A stretch of 64,000 bases of DNA from NCBI GenBank assembly GCA_001695595.3, contig MBPM02000032.1:1-64000 (forward strand). The letters are read 5' to 3'. The position numbers and the translations under genes were made by a program. Below, one piece after another: positions 1 to 10,997 of the stretch; within the stretch, counting starts at the first letter, position 1, and each line of letters opens with the position of its first letter. Below the pieces are notes generated by a model, which was not told the DNA's origin, did no database searches, and worked only from the letters and a program-made list of their open reading frames with translations. This DNA comes from Plasmopara viticola. Its lineage: Eukaryota; Oomycota; Peronosporomycetes; Peronosporales; Peronosporaceae.

Positions 1-350
1 CCTAAACCCTAAACCCTAAACCCTAAACCCTAAACCCTAAACCCTAAACCCTAAACCCTAAACCCTAAACCCTAAAACCCTAAACCCTAAACCCTAAACC
101 CTAAACCCTAAACCTAAACCCTAAACCCTAAACCCTAAACCCTAAACCCTAAACCCTAAACCCTAAACCCTAAACCCTAAACCCTAAACCCTAAACCCTA
201 AACCCTAAACCCTAAACCCTAAACCCTAAACCCTAAACCCTAAAACCCTAACCCTAAACCCTAAACCCTAAACCCTAAACCCTAAACCCTAAACCCTAAA
301 CCCTAAACCCTAAACCCTAAACCCTAAACCCTAAACCCTAAACCCTTAAA
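1..350. repeat. Telomere, (CCCTAAA)n, left chromosome end
   Basis: About 50 head-to-tail copies of CCCTAAA start at base 1, so the G-rich TTTAGGG strand runs 3' off the left end. A few units are imperfect: an extra A near 76 and 243, a missing C near 112, and CCCTTAAA at the inner border. This heptamer is the telomere repeat of plants and of oomycetes; the gene content here favours oomycetes. Terminal position and length support a true chromosome end rather than an internal telomere-like tract. Confidence 0.97.
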
Positions 351-374
351 CTCTGCCTTTTTGTTCGACTCCAA

Positions 375-650
375 CTTAACTAAGTTTCAAGCTTGATTTT
401 CAGGTTTGTTTTTTTAGTATGGATTTCAAGTTTTTTTTGCAAGTACGAATTTCAACTATGCTTTTCAACTATGAATTGTAAGTATGAATTTCAATAAAAA
501 TGATTTTCAAGTTTCAATTTCAGCTATGAAATTTAACTTCGACTTCCAATTATGATTTTTAACTATGATTTTCGAGTGTGATTTTCAGTATAGTTTTCAA
601 GTATGATTTTCAAGTCTTAAATTTCAGCTTAAATCTCTCATTTTTCAGCT
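375..650 (+). repeat. AT-rich degenerate array, first copy (upstream part of Penelope-like element)
   Basis: The stretch is built from loose repeats of the type TATGATTTTCAAG with variants such as AATTTCAACTATG and CAAGTATGA. It begins about 25 bp inside the telomere. The same array type recurs at 2572-2760, again just upstream of the conserved block that precedes the reverse transcriptase relic. It is therefore probably the 5' untranslated or pseudo-LTR part of that element rather than independent satellite DNA. Confidence 0.6.
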
Positions 651-675
651 TTCAAATCCAATTTCGATTCTGGAA

Positions 676-806
676 TAATCTCGATCATTCTAGAACATCA
701 TGTGCGACAATCAAATGATTAGACGACAATGACTTCAATTGCGTGCCTGCCGCAATTGGTCTACATAAGTTTACTTAGCTTTAATTAGCAAACTTCTCTT
801 TTTTAT
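676..806 (+). repeat. Conserved 130-bp block, first copy
   Basis: This block, marked by TCTAGAACATCATGTGCGAC and ending in a pyrimidine-rich TTCTCTTTTTT tract, is almost the same as 2780-2925. The two copies lie in direct orientation about 2.1 kb apart and each follows an AT-rich TATGATTTTCAAG array. The arrangement is that of a pseudo-LTR made by head-to-tail partial copies of one retroelement. Confidence 0.75.
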
Positions 807-810
807 TCTA

Positions 811-2560
811 TCAGGGAAGAAGCTGCTGCCAAACGCACAGCCGCGGAGATCATCGGGTTGGAAATTTCGAACGATATTCTCGTTGCAAGCCTCGTCAAGA
901 ATAGTATCGCAAAAGAAACGGCAGCTCTGCGAAACGAGGTCAAATAATTGCGAGCGGCTTTAAACTCCCGCGCCAGTCAACATGGAGCATCGACTGTTGC
1001 AAGACAGCTCCCTAAACGTAACGCCAAGAAGCCGAACGTTGAAGGAAAAGCGCGCGTCCGTCAAAGCCTCGCAATTCAAATGAAACGGTTAGAGAGCCAA
1101 GAGACAAGAACTTGGCGCGAACCTAGACTCATCAGCTAGTTGCGGTGAGATCACGTCCGTGAAGTCGACGCTGAAATTGGCAGCTTGGCCTTTCACGATT
1201 TGACTCCAGATGACGTCACGCTACCCCCGCCGTTGAAGTGCCTGCTCGGACTCAACCTGAACTACTGTCCGACTCCTCGAAGGCTCACAAAGGACGATAT
1301 CTTGCGACAACTCCCAAATTTTGCCAGATCGCTCCGTTTGCGAACGCTCATTCAAAAGGCCGATCAGTGGGCCACCCAGCCGCCGCAAGCCGCGGCAATT
1401 TACGGACCCAATTAGGCATATGATCTACCGCCAAGCACACCTGCTATTGATGAAGCGCTGACTCGCATTCAAGTCGAGTATTAGTCACTTCAAGGCAACC
1501 ATCAAGATCAAGAAACCTTACTGCTGGACAGCAAGCATTGGTCAAGACTTTACAGTTCCGACCAGACATACAAGTCGTGCTTACCAGGAAGAATATCGGA
1601 CCATCATTCATGACAAGAACGCAATACATCGATCTGTGCCGTGACCATCTTCTCGATATGGAATTGTACAAGCAATGAGAGGCACCCCAAGATACTATCA
1701 TGCGATTGCTACGGTCTCGGGCTCAGAATTTCTTCTCAAAGATAGCCAAGCACTATTCCACTTAGCCCGACTGGTCGGAAACGAAGACCATCTTGGCTGG
1801 ACTTGACGACAAAGGCATAAATCGCTTCTATGGTTTGGCCAAGATACACAAACCTTTACTTTAGGCTTTCGACCTATCGTCTCGAATGCTGCATCGATAA
1901 TGCAAGGTATCTCCAAATGGCTTCACTTTAAGATGCGACCATACCTACAACGGACTTCCACGCACCTAAGAGACTCGGATCAGCTTCTACAAGAAAAGAG
2001 GGTGTTGCAACTATTTAATCAAAGCTTAGGACTCTGATGAACACCATATTCTAGGATTTAGGGTTTCATACGTGACAAGAACCAGTTCATGACAAAGACT
2101 CACGAAACTTAGTGAGATTGCACTTTATTTTGCCGGCGGCTAGTGCTCATCCACCTGGTGTACTCAAGGGACTGATCTTTGATTTGATCAAGAAGTACAA
2201 GAAGCAGCACACAAACGAATCCGACTGCAACAATGTGTGCAAGCTTTTCTATCGTCGACTTCGAGAACGAGGTTACACGAATACTTTTCTGGTACCACTT
2301 TTCGACACTGCTTTACGTCAAGCTTCGACATCCCGATCCTCGATTTCACAAGTCTTCTTGAAGATTCCGTATGACCCCAATGGCCCATCGCGTACTCGCC
2401 TAAAAATTATGTTGGACTTTTCAAGCTTGACACGTCTTTGCAGTACAATACATGTTGACAAATTGTCGATCTGATACACGAAGCCACCGTCCCTGAAAAG
2501 AAAACTGTGCCCGACTTCACAGCGTTTAGACTGCTCCCCGGCTTCTGCTACACGTCTTTA
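811..2560 (+). pseudogene. Penelope-like element reverse transcriptase relic
   Basis: Coding-like segments in changing frames follow the order of a Penelope-like reverse transcriptase. There is an Ala/Glu-rich coiled-coil-like start (811-945), then GLNLNYCPTPRR and a basic helix (1250-1345), then YGLAKIHKP followed by FRPIVSNAASIMQGISKW (1835-1925). An FLDL-type motif comes next, with a stop in place of Leu (2049-2062). Last is a C-terminal part with SAHPPGVLKGLI and YRRLRERGY (2140-2280). The catalytic YxDD palm should lie between about 1990 and 2040 but is absent, so the copy is internally deleted and carries many frameshifts and stops. No GIY-YIG endonuclease is visible after the HPPG region, although the 3' end is degraded. 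The sense strand reads from telomere toward centromere. Class assignment rests on motif recall, not on a search. Confidence 0.65.
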
Positions 2561-2571
2561 TAAAAGACTTA

Positions 2572-2760
2572 AGTAAGTATGAATTTCAAGTATCATATTC
2601 AAGTATGTATTCAAGTATTAATTTCAAGTATGAATCCTAAATATGATTTTCAAGTATGATTTTCAAGTCTGATTTTCAGGTTTGATTTTCAAGTATGATT
2701 TTCAGGTTTAATTTACAAATTTGATTTTTAAGTTTCAAGTTTGACATACAACTTACAACT
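2572..2760 (+). repeat. AT-rich degenerate array, second copy
   Basis: Repeats of CAAGTATGATTTTCAAGT type, matching 375-650 in unit and orientation. It directly follows the 3' end of the reverse transcriptase relic and leads into the second conserved block, so it marks the start of a second, more proximal element copy. Confidence 0.6.
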
Positions 2761-2779
2761 AGCAACTTGCAACTAGAAC

Positions 2780-2975
2780 AATCTCGAACATTCTAGAACA
2801 TCATGTGCGACAATCAAATGATTGGACGACAACAATGATTGGACGACTTCACTTGCGTGCCTGCCACAATCAATCTACATAAGTTTACTTAGCTTACATC
2901 AGCATACTTCTCTTTTTTTAGTCTGCTGAATAAGCAACTGCGAAACGGTCACTGCAGTTAAATAATAACGCACCC
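2780..2975 (+). repeat. Conserved block, second copy, with start of a second element
   Basis: Bases 2780-2925 repeat 676-806 with few changes, including a small duplication of GATTGGACGAC. The following 45 bases still resemble the first residues of the upstream element (GAAxAAGCxxCTGCxAAACG in both), after which similarity is lost. The second copy is thus cut off soon after its coding start. Confidence 0.65.
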
Positions 2976-5900
2976 ATTTAGACACTATAACTTTTTTTCG
3001 TTTGGGACTTCCGCTTTGAACTTTCAACTGAACCTTAAGGCCTCAATCCTAGACAAGCCAAGTGGCTCAACTGTGACACGCTTCTGGTTAAGCCTTTTGA
3101 TTTATAGGACTCTACTATTTCCTTGAAAACATGAAATCCGAGCTTGACCGCTCTTATTTGGTCTCAGTATGCAACAAGATCAGAGTATTTGAACCTCGCT
3201 TCGTCTAAGCATATATAACTACGGCATACCCGATGCACCTCGTGCCTCGATAGACAACACGCCAATTTGCTTTAACAAATTGTTTATTCTTCGCGTGCCG
3301 CGAGCTCTACAACATTTTAGCACTAGGCTTGCCAATACCAGCCCTTTCACAAATTGTAAAGATGTCAAAGACTTTGCGTCTTAGGTGCTAAAGACCTCGA
3401 GACACGAATTGAGACAAAACAATTAAGAGGTAAGTTATTCAAGAGAACAATCGCTTTGTAAGGGAGCGATAACAAGAAGAAGAAAAATGGGTTGACCAAC
3501 CCCGTTTATCAGGTCTTCGACCTTCTTAAATCAAAAGACTCTTTAATGTCTTCGAAATTATATTCCGTTCATCCGACATCATTTTCTATCTATGCAGCGT
3601 GTTACCTGTTGAGGTATGAAGTGCAGCGAAGCTGCTTAAAGGCATGAGCTTGCGTACTTGAATATGTCATGTACTTACAACCAATAAAAGCTGCGGATTG
3701 CTATCCACCTGACTTTTAAAAAACAGAATTAGGTATATTACACTAATCTTAGAGTTTTCAATTGTGTGCTGTAGTTTACTTAGTGCACAACCATGATCCC
3801 AAATTCTCTGTGAAACAAATACCCTGCAATTACTTGTTATTCCAAAAATATAACCCGATGACAAAAACCATTTTAATTTTCGGATTGTTTTTTTTAGATT
3901 TTTTAAGCAATATACATCTTACTATGCACACTTCATGCTTAGGCTCTTCGCCGCAGGGTACTTCTTTCGCGAAACTACTTTTACATCATATGGTAATACC
4001 GCCAATTATTGCGACTCACACTGGTTTTGTATAAACTCGTAAGCCCATCAAGACTTTATCCTTCTTGCGTAAAATTTTCCCTTTGCCTACCTGATTCATT
4101 TTCCATATAAGTCGCAGCTTATAAATCCTCATTGTGATATGTGTCACTTCTAATAGGCCTGCACTGCAAAATAAATGAGCTTTAAACTTCAATGTAGAAT
4201 ACAGACCTTAGGTCAGCCGACAATACTCTATCTGTATCATCGGGGCTTATCACACAACGTTACATTATAAATTGGTCAAGCTGTCAAGTGATGACTCAGA
4301 TGCTCATTGATCATAATCGCGCCACGTACATCGATCGTTCACAGAGTAAAGTAAGAACGACCCTAGGCTTATGGTCAGGAGAGTGGGTGCTTTCTTGCTC
4401 GATGATCATAAGTTCACAAGTGTAATCCTTGGTGAAGTAGAAGAGGACCAGGTGAAGTCAGACGAAGCGAAGTCCCACTTGCTTCTTACTTTGCGGGCAG
4501 ACCACAAAATTGGGCTCAACATGTCGACTGTGGTCTCTTTACTAGGAATCTATCGTTGGCTTTCAGGAGCGGTAAGTGATTTATGCATATAAATAGAAGT
4601 TTTTGTGATCAGTAGTAAGTGTAGGGTATTTGTTTCATAGGGCGGATAATATTAATTTTAGATAAGTTGAGCGTTTGATCGGAAATCCAAGGATGTAAAT
4701 ATCTTGGTAACATGACTAGTACTGTCTCTAGAAATCTAAAGGATAGCGATCAGACGCATTTGTTTACTTTAAGTACTATCGAGTAGCTTTAGCATCCCCG
4801 CCGCACTTTGTGCCATTGAACGAGTGTCTTACTCGCAAAGCGATGCTACTACACGCTCAAGTTTCAAGAGCCCAGTCAGACAAGACTAGGATCTCGAAAT
4901 TGTATCTCTCAGTTGCAAAGAAGGCCCGAGTTTTCGGCGCTATGCCTTTGGCTGCGTCCGCCGGCTCTTGAATTGCGTCTACGAAACGTCAGTCGCGAGT
5001 GATATCATAGCAAAGAGCCTGCGGTGTATTGCACAATCTAAGGACATTGTGTTTCTTTCTATAGGGGGGCACGTGAAGTGCATTCTCGCGCAACGCCGTT
5101 GCACGTCAAGTAGTTTGTAAAATGGAGAAGATATTCTCTCTAAGAGCTGATCAGAGTTTGGGACCCCGCTTCGGCAAGATTGTTCTGGCGTTGAAAATGA
5201 TTTTGATCGTAGCGATCAGCGTCTTCGACAAAAATGCACTTCTTGCCACCAGGGTCGGCTGGTGGACGCAGGACCACTAACAGAGCTTGTCTCGATGTCC
5301 CTTGTGACCACTGCAAAGCGAGTATAATGAGAGCATGGCTTTGTGGACCAAAGGGAGTTAAATGACAGTCTGACGATACGCCTTCTTTTTAGAAAGCTAT
5401 ACTGAAGTTACTGCTATACACACATCAACTTCGTTGAGGTTTTTGCTAATACGAGCAGAGAGTTTGGCTTATTGCTCGTTTAAACCCAGCACATAAAAAA
5501 TGGATCATTACAACACACAAAGCATTCGAACAATAGGTAAGTGGAGTGTGCAGTCAGAGCGCTGGTCGATTGCGGGAATGCTGTGCGCAACGCACGGTTT
5601 TGCGATTATGCTGGTCAGGATAGCGCATTGTACCCTCTGCACTATTTGGCTTGGTTACACAAGCCTCACCTCTCACGAGCAGGTCTCAAGCTTCGTCAAA
5701 GGGATCACTCAGGATCACTCACTCTCTTTATTCTTCCAGGCCTCTTGAGCAAATCGTGGTTTCCATGGTGCATGGTACTTAGAGCAGACGGCGTTGTGTG
5801 AGTTTACTCACGAGTAACGAAATTGTTTTTTAATACTTAGATTGGGATGCTGTGTAATATTCGAATACTGCAAGCTTGGCTCGTATCCTAGAAAGCTGCC

Positions 5901-8640
5901 TAGACCTCGACGAGAAAGTAAGGGCATAGTCAGTTAGCTTAACTTCTGTGTTTTAAAGTGAAGTTCAAGACTCATTTAGGTTGTTGTAGGAGACGGCACA
6001 AGTCGCGAAAAGGACGGACAAATAGAAAAATGTTTCCTTGTTGACAAGAAGTAAATTTGGATCGACAACGAAGAGCATTTTAACTCCAAGAGGTCAAATT
6101 AATGACAAAGCTGCGTTTAATGTGGTTATACAAATCCAGTGTGTTTTATACTGGTTAGTGGCATAATCATATAAAGTAAAACTAGCCACGTGCTTCTCTC
6201 AGCACATATATGAAGGCTGGTAGAAATTTTGTGCTCCAATTGAAGTCCAGGCGCTTCTCGATCTTCCTGGCTGGTGGCTCTTTTATGCGATGCATGTCGC
6301 GAAATTGAGATAGTCTCACGGGCACTAAGACTTTTAACGAGGTCACGCTTCACAGAAGTGATAAAAGTCGTTGGAAACTTCACTATAATCTAGAAGGGCA
6401 CCTCGTATGTAAACCGCAGCTTTTCGGTCGTGTGTTGGGGTTAGGAAAGACTTTACACCCACGCAATCAAAACTTACACTCTCAGCGTCTGGCATCATTG
6501 TGTTGAATCCACGACACCTTAAAAGCAAGTTGTTCTTGTTATTTCAAATGCAATTTTTTTTCTGAGCTCATGTACGTTAAGAATTTCGTTTAAGATTGTC
6601 AATTTTGGGTTTTGTACCCTAAGAGCTTGTCCAATTTTACTATTGACTTTTTGAGTGAGCTGTGGAGGTGGTGGCTATACCCAAGGGTATCTTTAAATCA
6701 GGTACAAATCGAAGGTTTCTATCGAGATGAATGTAAATCCTCTTTAACATTTGATGTACGATGAAAAGACGTGCACAGTCGCCTTGAGGTTGCGCTTGAG
6801 TGATCGCCTTTTCTAATCAGGTGTCATTGATAAATGCCATGGTAGGTGTGAACACAAGAAAGCAATTATTGTGCATTGAGCAGATGAGCGGACTGTCTGA
6901 CACCACGGACTGTATTGGCATAGCTGTGCCCACCCAGGAGCTTCTGTTCATACTCGTCAAACACATTGCTCAAAGAGTGACCCAGCTGGACGACTTGCGT
7001 CGGTAGTTGGCTGTGGGTGAGTCACATAGCCACTCAACCACTGCGATAGTGACTTGTGCAGCCAAAGGATATACCGAGAGATATCGTCTTTAACTTCATC
7101 ATCTAGCCCTTTGCTTCAAGGTCCGATGACCTCTCCAGAAAAGGCGAGTTAAATCGCTGCCCCAGAAAATTTGTGAGACTTTTCGCGAAGTCGGTGAGTC
7201 TAAATTGAGTCGAGTACTACCCCCTCGTGAGCCGGTGACAACGTTATTTTGATCTCAGAATTCGGAGAGAGTTTAGCTGAGGCGAGTCGTTGCCGTATTC
7301 ATCGCCCAAAGCTGGACGTTCTGAGGACGGCTTTGAGCGATGAAAACGGTGAATACTCACCTAGTTCTTGGCCGAAAAAGGTTTCCACGGTAAACGATAG
7401 GCAAGCGTTCTCACCGCAATGGAGTGAGAAAGTATACCAGACCCTTCTTTGGCTGTATTCATGCTTATAAGGCTCATAGCGCGCAGCACAGGTGCAGTCT
7501 TACTTGTAGGCTTCGCAGGTACAGCCTTCGCAGATGCAGCCTTACTTGAAGACCTCGCTTTTGCAGACGCGGCCTTAATTGCCCACGCGGACGTAGCATG
7601 CACAGTCTTTTTGACGAGACGAAGAGGCTGACTCAAGAGTAGTTGACACTTCAGGAAGTCCGGACCAATCCTATTGAAATTACTTTATATTGAACCGACC
7701 AACCGGCAGTAAAGCTTGCTGCCTCTTTGGTCGTCGTCATGACTAAAATGTCTTTCGTAAGAAAAGTTTAAGGGAATGGATAGCTTTCACCGCTCTCTCA
7801 ATTAAAACAATCCAATTTTAGCGGGTTGAGATGTAGCGAGTTGCTACACAAAGCCGAGCTCTGGTGGTAAAAGCTGGCTTTTCGTGCAGAAAAGACAAGC
7901 CATCACATTTTTAGCAAAATTAAGAAAAAAAAAAAATGTGAAGGTCTACAAATAAAAAAACGGTTTGGTTCCTTTATATTGAAACTTACAAGTATTTTTA
8001 AATGGAAAGAAAATTACATCGTATACTTCGTATTGTATCTGATCAAAATATATTAAAGGTTTTCAAGCAAAAGCATACTTCAATTGATGCACAATATTTT
8101 ACGTCATTGTTTTGTCAACAATATACATTTTTTTGACATCGTTAGTCATTGAAGTCCTAATGTATTAATGATTAGAAGTGAAAGTTTGGAGGATTTTTTT
8201 TACAAGTCTATCCAGTAAATATGGAATACTGAAAACCAAGGTCTCGCTCGGAAAGCACTTTTCTATCTTGAAGACAAGGCTGTTCAACAAGAAGATGATT
8301 TCATACACTCTTCTCTCGCACGACGAAAGTGTAGCTCGAAAGAAGACATTATCTTAGCCGTCATCGCGTAGCACGCTCGTGTCGGTAAAACCTACCGCGA
8401 TGTGTACGACAACAAGCGGTAGCACAAGACTGTGTCTTTACAACAATTGTGTGTTCTTTTATTTTAAAGGAGTTCTAAGAGTCCACGAGTGATGATATTA
8501 CACATGATGTAGTAGAAATGCTTCTTCAATCATGCAATCATCAGTGAACTGCAAAGCAGCTTGTGCATCATAAAGCTATTCAAAAATTTGCATAAAGCAC
8601 TCGAGCACAGCGACGCCCTTTCTTATTTGACAGAGGGTGG
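2976..8640. other. Gene-free subtelomeric stretch with unrecognised fragments
   Basis: No intact gene was found. Open frames are short and lack family motifs. Weak signals: a 60-bp segment at 3975-4040 (+) recurs inverted at 6120-6185; 5541-5650 (+) reads AVRALVDCGNAVRNARF, which recalls the active-site region of a retroelement aspartic protease but is too short to be sure; 7450-7630 holds imperfect repeats giving an Ala/Lys-rich frame on the minus strand; 7830-7890 shares a 60-bp repeat with 51345-51405. An A-rich run lies near 7920. The rest is AT-rich with nothing identifiable. Confidence 0.5.
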
Positions 8641-8869
8641 ATATCATGTTTCGTGCATAAATTATGAATGTGCTCACAAACGGTCGGCACATGACTTTAT
8701 AAAGTGCGCCTATCTACAGTCGGACACTTAACTCTTGTCATGTAATGGTCATAATACTCAATTTGAAGTCAAGAATGATTTTCTTTGTCCGCCTTTGCAT
8801 TGTGTTTCGTGAGGGTCTTCTGCCAAATACATCATGCGCTGCGAGGGGCTCAGCTTAGGAAGACATCGA

Positions 8870-9160
8870 TCGGTGGGACAAGTCTTATCGCGTGTATTTG
8901 AAAGAAGAATGAGGACCTCTTAATCCTTAGTGTTGCTTTAGTATCTATCGAAGACAAAGACCTTTGGAATTTCTTCTTGTTTTTATCCCGCTCACCAACT
9001 CGCCCAAGATTTATCACGTTGGATCGAGACAAAGCCTTGTCTCTGCTCTTATGAAGGCTCGCAGTAGTATTGCAAACTTTTGTTGCTTATGTCATTTGAA
9101 AAAAATGATATGGGAAACTGCTAAGCTTCATTTTGGTAAATGGGTACAAACCGGGTGATT
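8870..9160 (+). pseudogene. MULE-type transposase catalytic-core fragment
   Basis: In one frame 8940-9040 reads LWNFFLFLSRSPTRPRF followed by ITLDRDKAL, resembling the MULE core signature in which a P-x-x-I-x-T-D-R-D-x-A-L block follows a W-x-x-F helix. In the next frame 9065-9140 reads CCLCHLKKMIWETAKLHF, which fits the downstream C-x-x-H helix of the same domain. A frameshift separates the two and no start, N-terminal domain or terminal inverted repeat was seen. This is a decayed fragment at best; the match is from pattern memory. Confidence 0.35.
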
Positions 9161-10336
9161 AAGTCGAAAGATCTGAAAGTGCTAGAGTGGGGTGTTGCCA
9201 GAGTGTGTACAGACACTGCCTTTCACGATTATGCGGCGCAGGAAAAGTCGAAGAATATCCGAGTACCTGAAGGACTACTCATTATTGGCAATGAATGTGG
9301 TCATTGCGATTTAGTCTCTGATCTCGCTTCAAATACTAACATCAAACAATGTTGAGTACAAAACCAGTGTCCTTTAATAAATCAGGAAGTTACTCATTCT
9401 CGAGAGTCCAATGGCATTAACATTGATTAAATGGACTAAAAATAGCGGCAAACTCAAATAGTGATATGCTTTTACCAAGAAGGCAATCAGACGTTTTGAC
9501 ATGGTCTGAATGCAGTAAGTGATTGTTAGATAAATAAGTCATCGCCAACATTCTATCATGAAAGTACTTAATGCTCGCTGCTACGGGGAAGACGCTCACG
9601 AGCCATGTGATTATGCTTCTTTACTTCAATTCGACAACTAGCTACGACGTGCTGCAAGCTTCTATCACTACACATGGAAGACGGAGTCATTCATGCAAGT
9701 ATATGCAGAAGTAGACAATATCTTTCTGAGTCCTTCAATTTCGAAGAGCCCACTGACAAACGCGTTTGAATAGGCTCTTACAATCACCAATCCATTAGGA
9801 CGGCCAGAAAAGAAACAACGTCATAGGTTGCAGTATGCTACTGCAGCCATTAATAATTCTCTTTTTAATTTACACGAGTTCGGTACATGTAGCAACAACG
9901 AACACAACACGCGCAGATGCCCCGATAGTGCGAGTGAATAGTTACTGAGTAGATCGGGCTAGAGGCAGTCAACACGGATGAATTAGAATCCGTTTCATGT
10001 AGAAAAAAACTATTTCCTTCTATGGACTTTACCAATTTCATGCTTCCGAACTTTCAGCCAAGAAATTAATCTTGCCGCAGAGTACGACTAAAGGCAATAT
10101 TCTTTTTAACCCTTAACCACGAAATACTACAAAGGTACCATCGAATTAATGGTATCATAAATAAATTTGGTATAAATGTGTGAGTTTGGTCGGCAGTGCA
10201 AAAATCGCAATATACACACATGAAAGTTTTCGAAATATTTAGTGTTAGATACGATGGGGGAAATATGCGATGTGAATACTCCTTTCACCGAACATTGCTC
10301 GTATGTATCAATATAATTGGAGCCGTACCCAAACAT
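9161..10336. other. Gene-free stretch
   Basis: AT-rich sequence with short open frames on both strands and no recognisable domain. The sequence ACTGGTTTTGTA at 9360-9371 (minus strand) echoes the end of the inverted pair at 4022 and 6126. Nothing else stands out. Confidence 0.4.
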
Positions 10337-10404
10337 GTTGTTAAGTAGCACGTCTCGTTTGGACTACGATGTTGTTAAGTAGCTCGTCTTGTTTGGACTA
10401 GGAG
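10337..10404. repeat. Tandem duplication, 2 x 34 bp
   Basis: GTTGTTAAGTAGCACGTCTC and its following 14 bases (10337-10370) are repeated at 10371-10404 with four or five substitutions. The copies abut directly. There is no gene context; it looks like replication slippage. Confidence 0.85.
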
Positions 10405-10997
10405 AAACAAGGTGTTGATGATGACAAAAACATGGATTATTTGATTTTGCAAACCTTTAATAAAAAATCCCCTAGAGGTTATTTGGCTCATTTTTTTAAA
10501 TTAAACTCTACTATAAGGTTTTCAAGAAAAACGATCAACCGTGTAGTAAGGATGATTGAGTCTTTATGCTGCTATCTTTTGTACACATCATTCTCTCAAG
10601 ACTAGAAATGGTAATCGGTTGTTTGCTGGAAATTCTATGTCTTAGTGCACGCCTCCTCTGTGCAAGGTGCTGATTGACCCCGTCACACCATAAATCACAA
10701 GCGTCGCACAGATGCACTGTGGCACACCAATAAATGCTGATTTGTGGGTTCAACGAGTGCCGACGTATGCGGTATAAATAATTTTCCGTTCTTGCTTTCG
10801 GGCACATTCAAACTTGGGAACACCTTTACGATGTGTCATACTCAGAAAAAATTGGGCCGTCAATTGGTGTTGGGTACAAGCAGTTGGTCTTTTTTTAACC
10901 ACACTTGCCATCCACACATTGCCGATCTTACATTTAGTAACAAAACTCATTATTATTGATTTTTTACGTCAGGTTTGCTGGCGTAATTGGCATCACC
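10405..10997. other. Gene-free stretch upstream of the TRM11-like pseudogene
   Basis: No coding signal fits a known family. Overlapping short frames at 10744-11005 are on both strands and lack motifs. The last 100 bases presumably held the promoter of the TRM11-like gene, but no clear oomycete initiator was identified. Confidence 0.35.

Noticed and set aside
2057..2066. Internal telomere-like TTTAGGGTTT
   Set aside because: It is a single unit and coincides with the FLDL-like motif of the reverse transcriptase relic, so it is explained by coding sequence. A similar single AAACCCTAAAT at 32373 is also isolated.
5541..5801. Retroelement protease (AVRALVDCG)
   Set aside because: Only about ten residues fit, the following Ala-Ser is absent, and nothing else of an element was seen nearby.
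7361..7636. Ala/Lys-rich frame resembling a histone H1 tail (minus strand)
   Set aside because: The frame comes from imperfect short DNA repeats, there is no globular domain, and the opposite strand is equally open.
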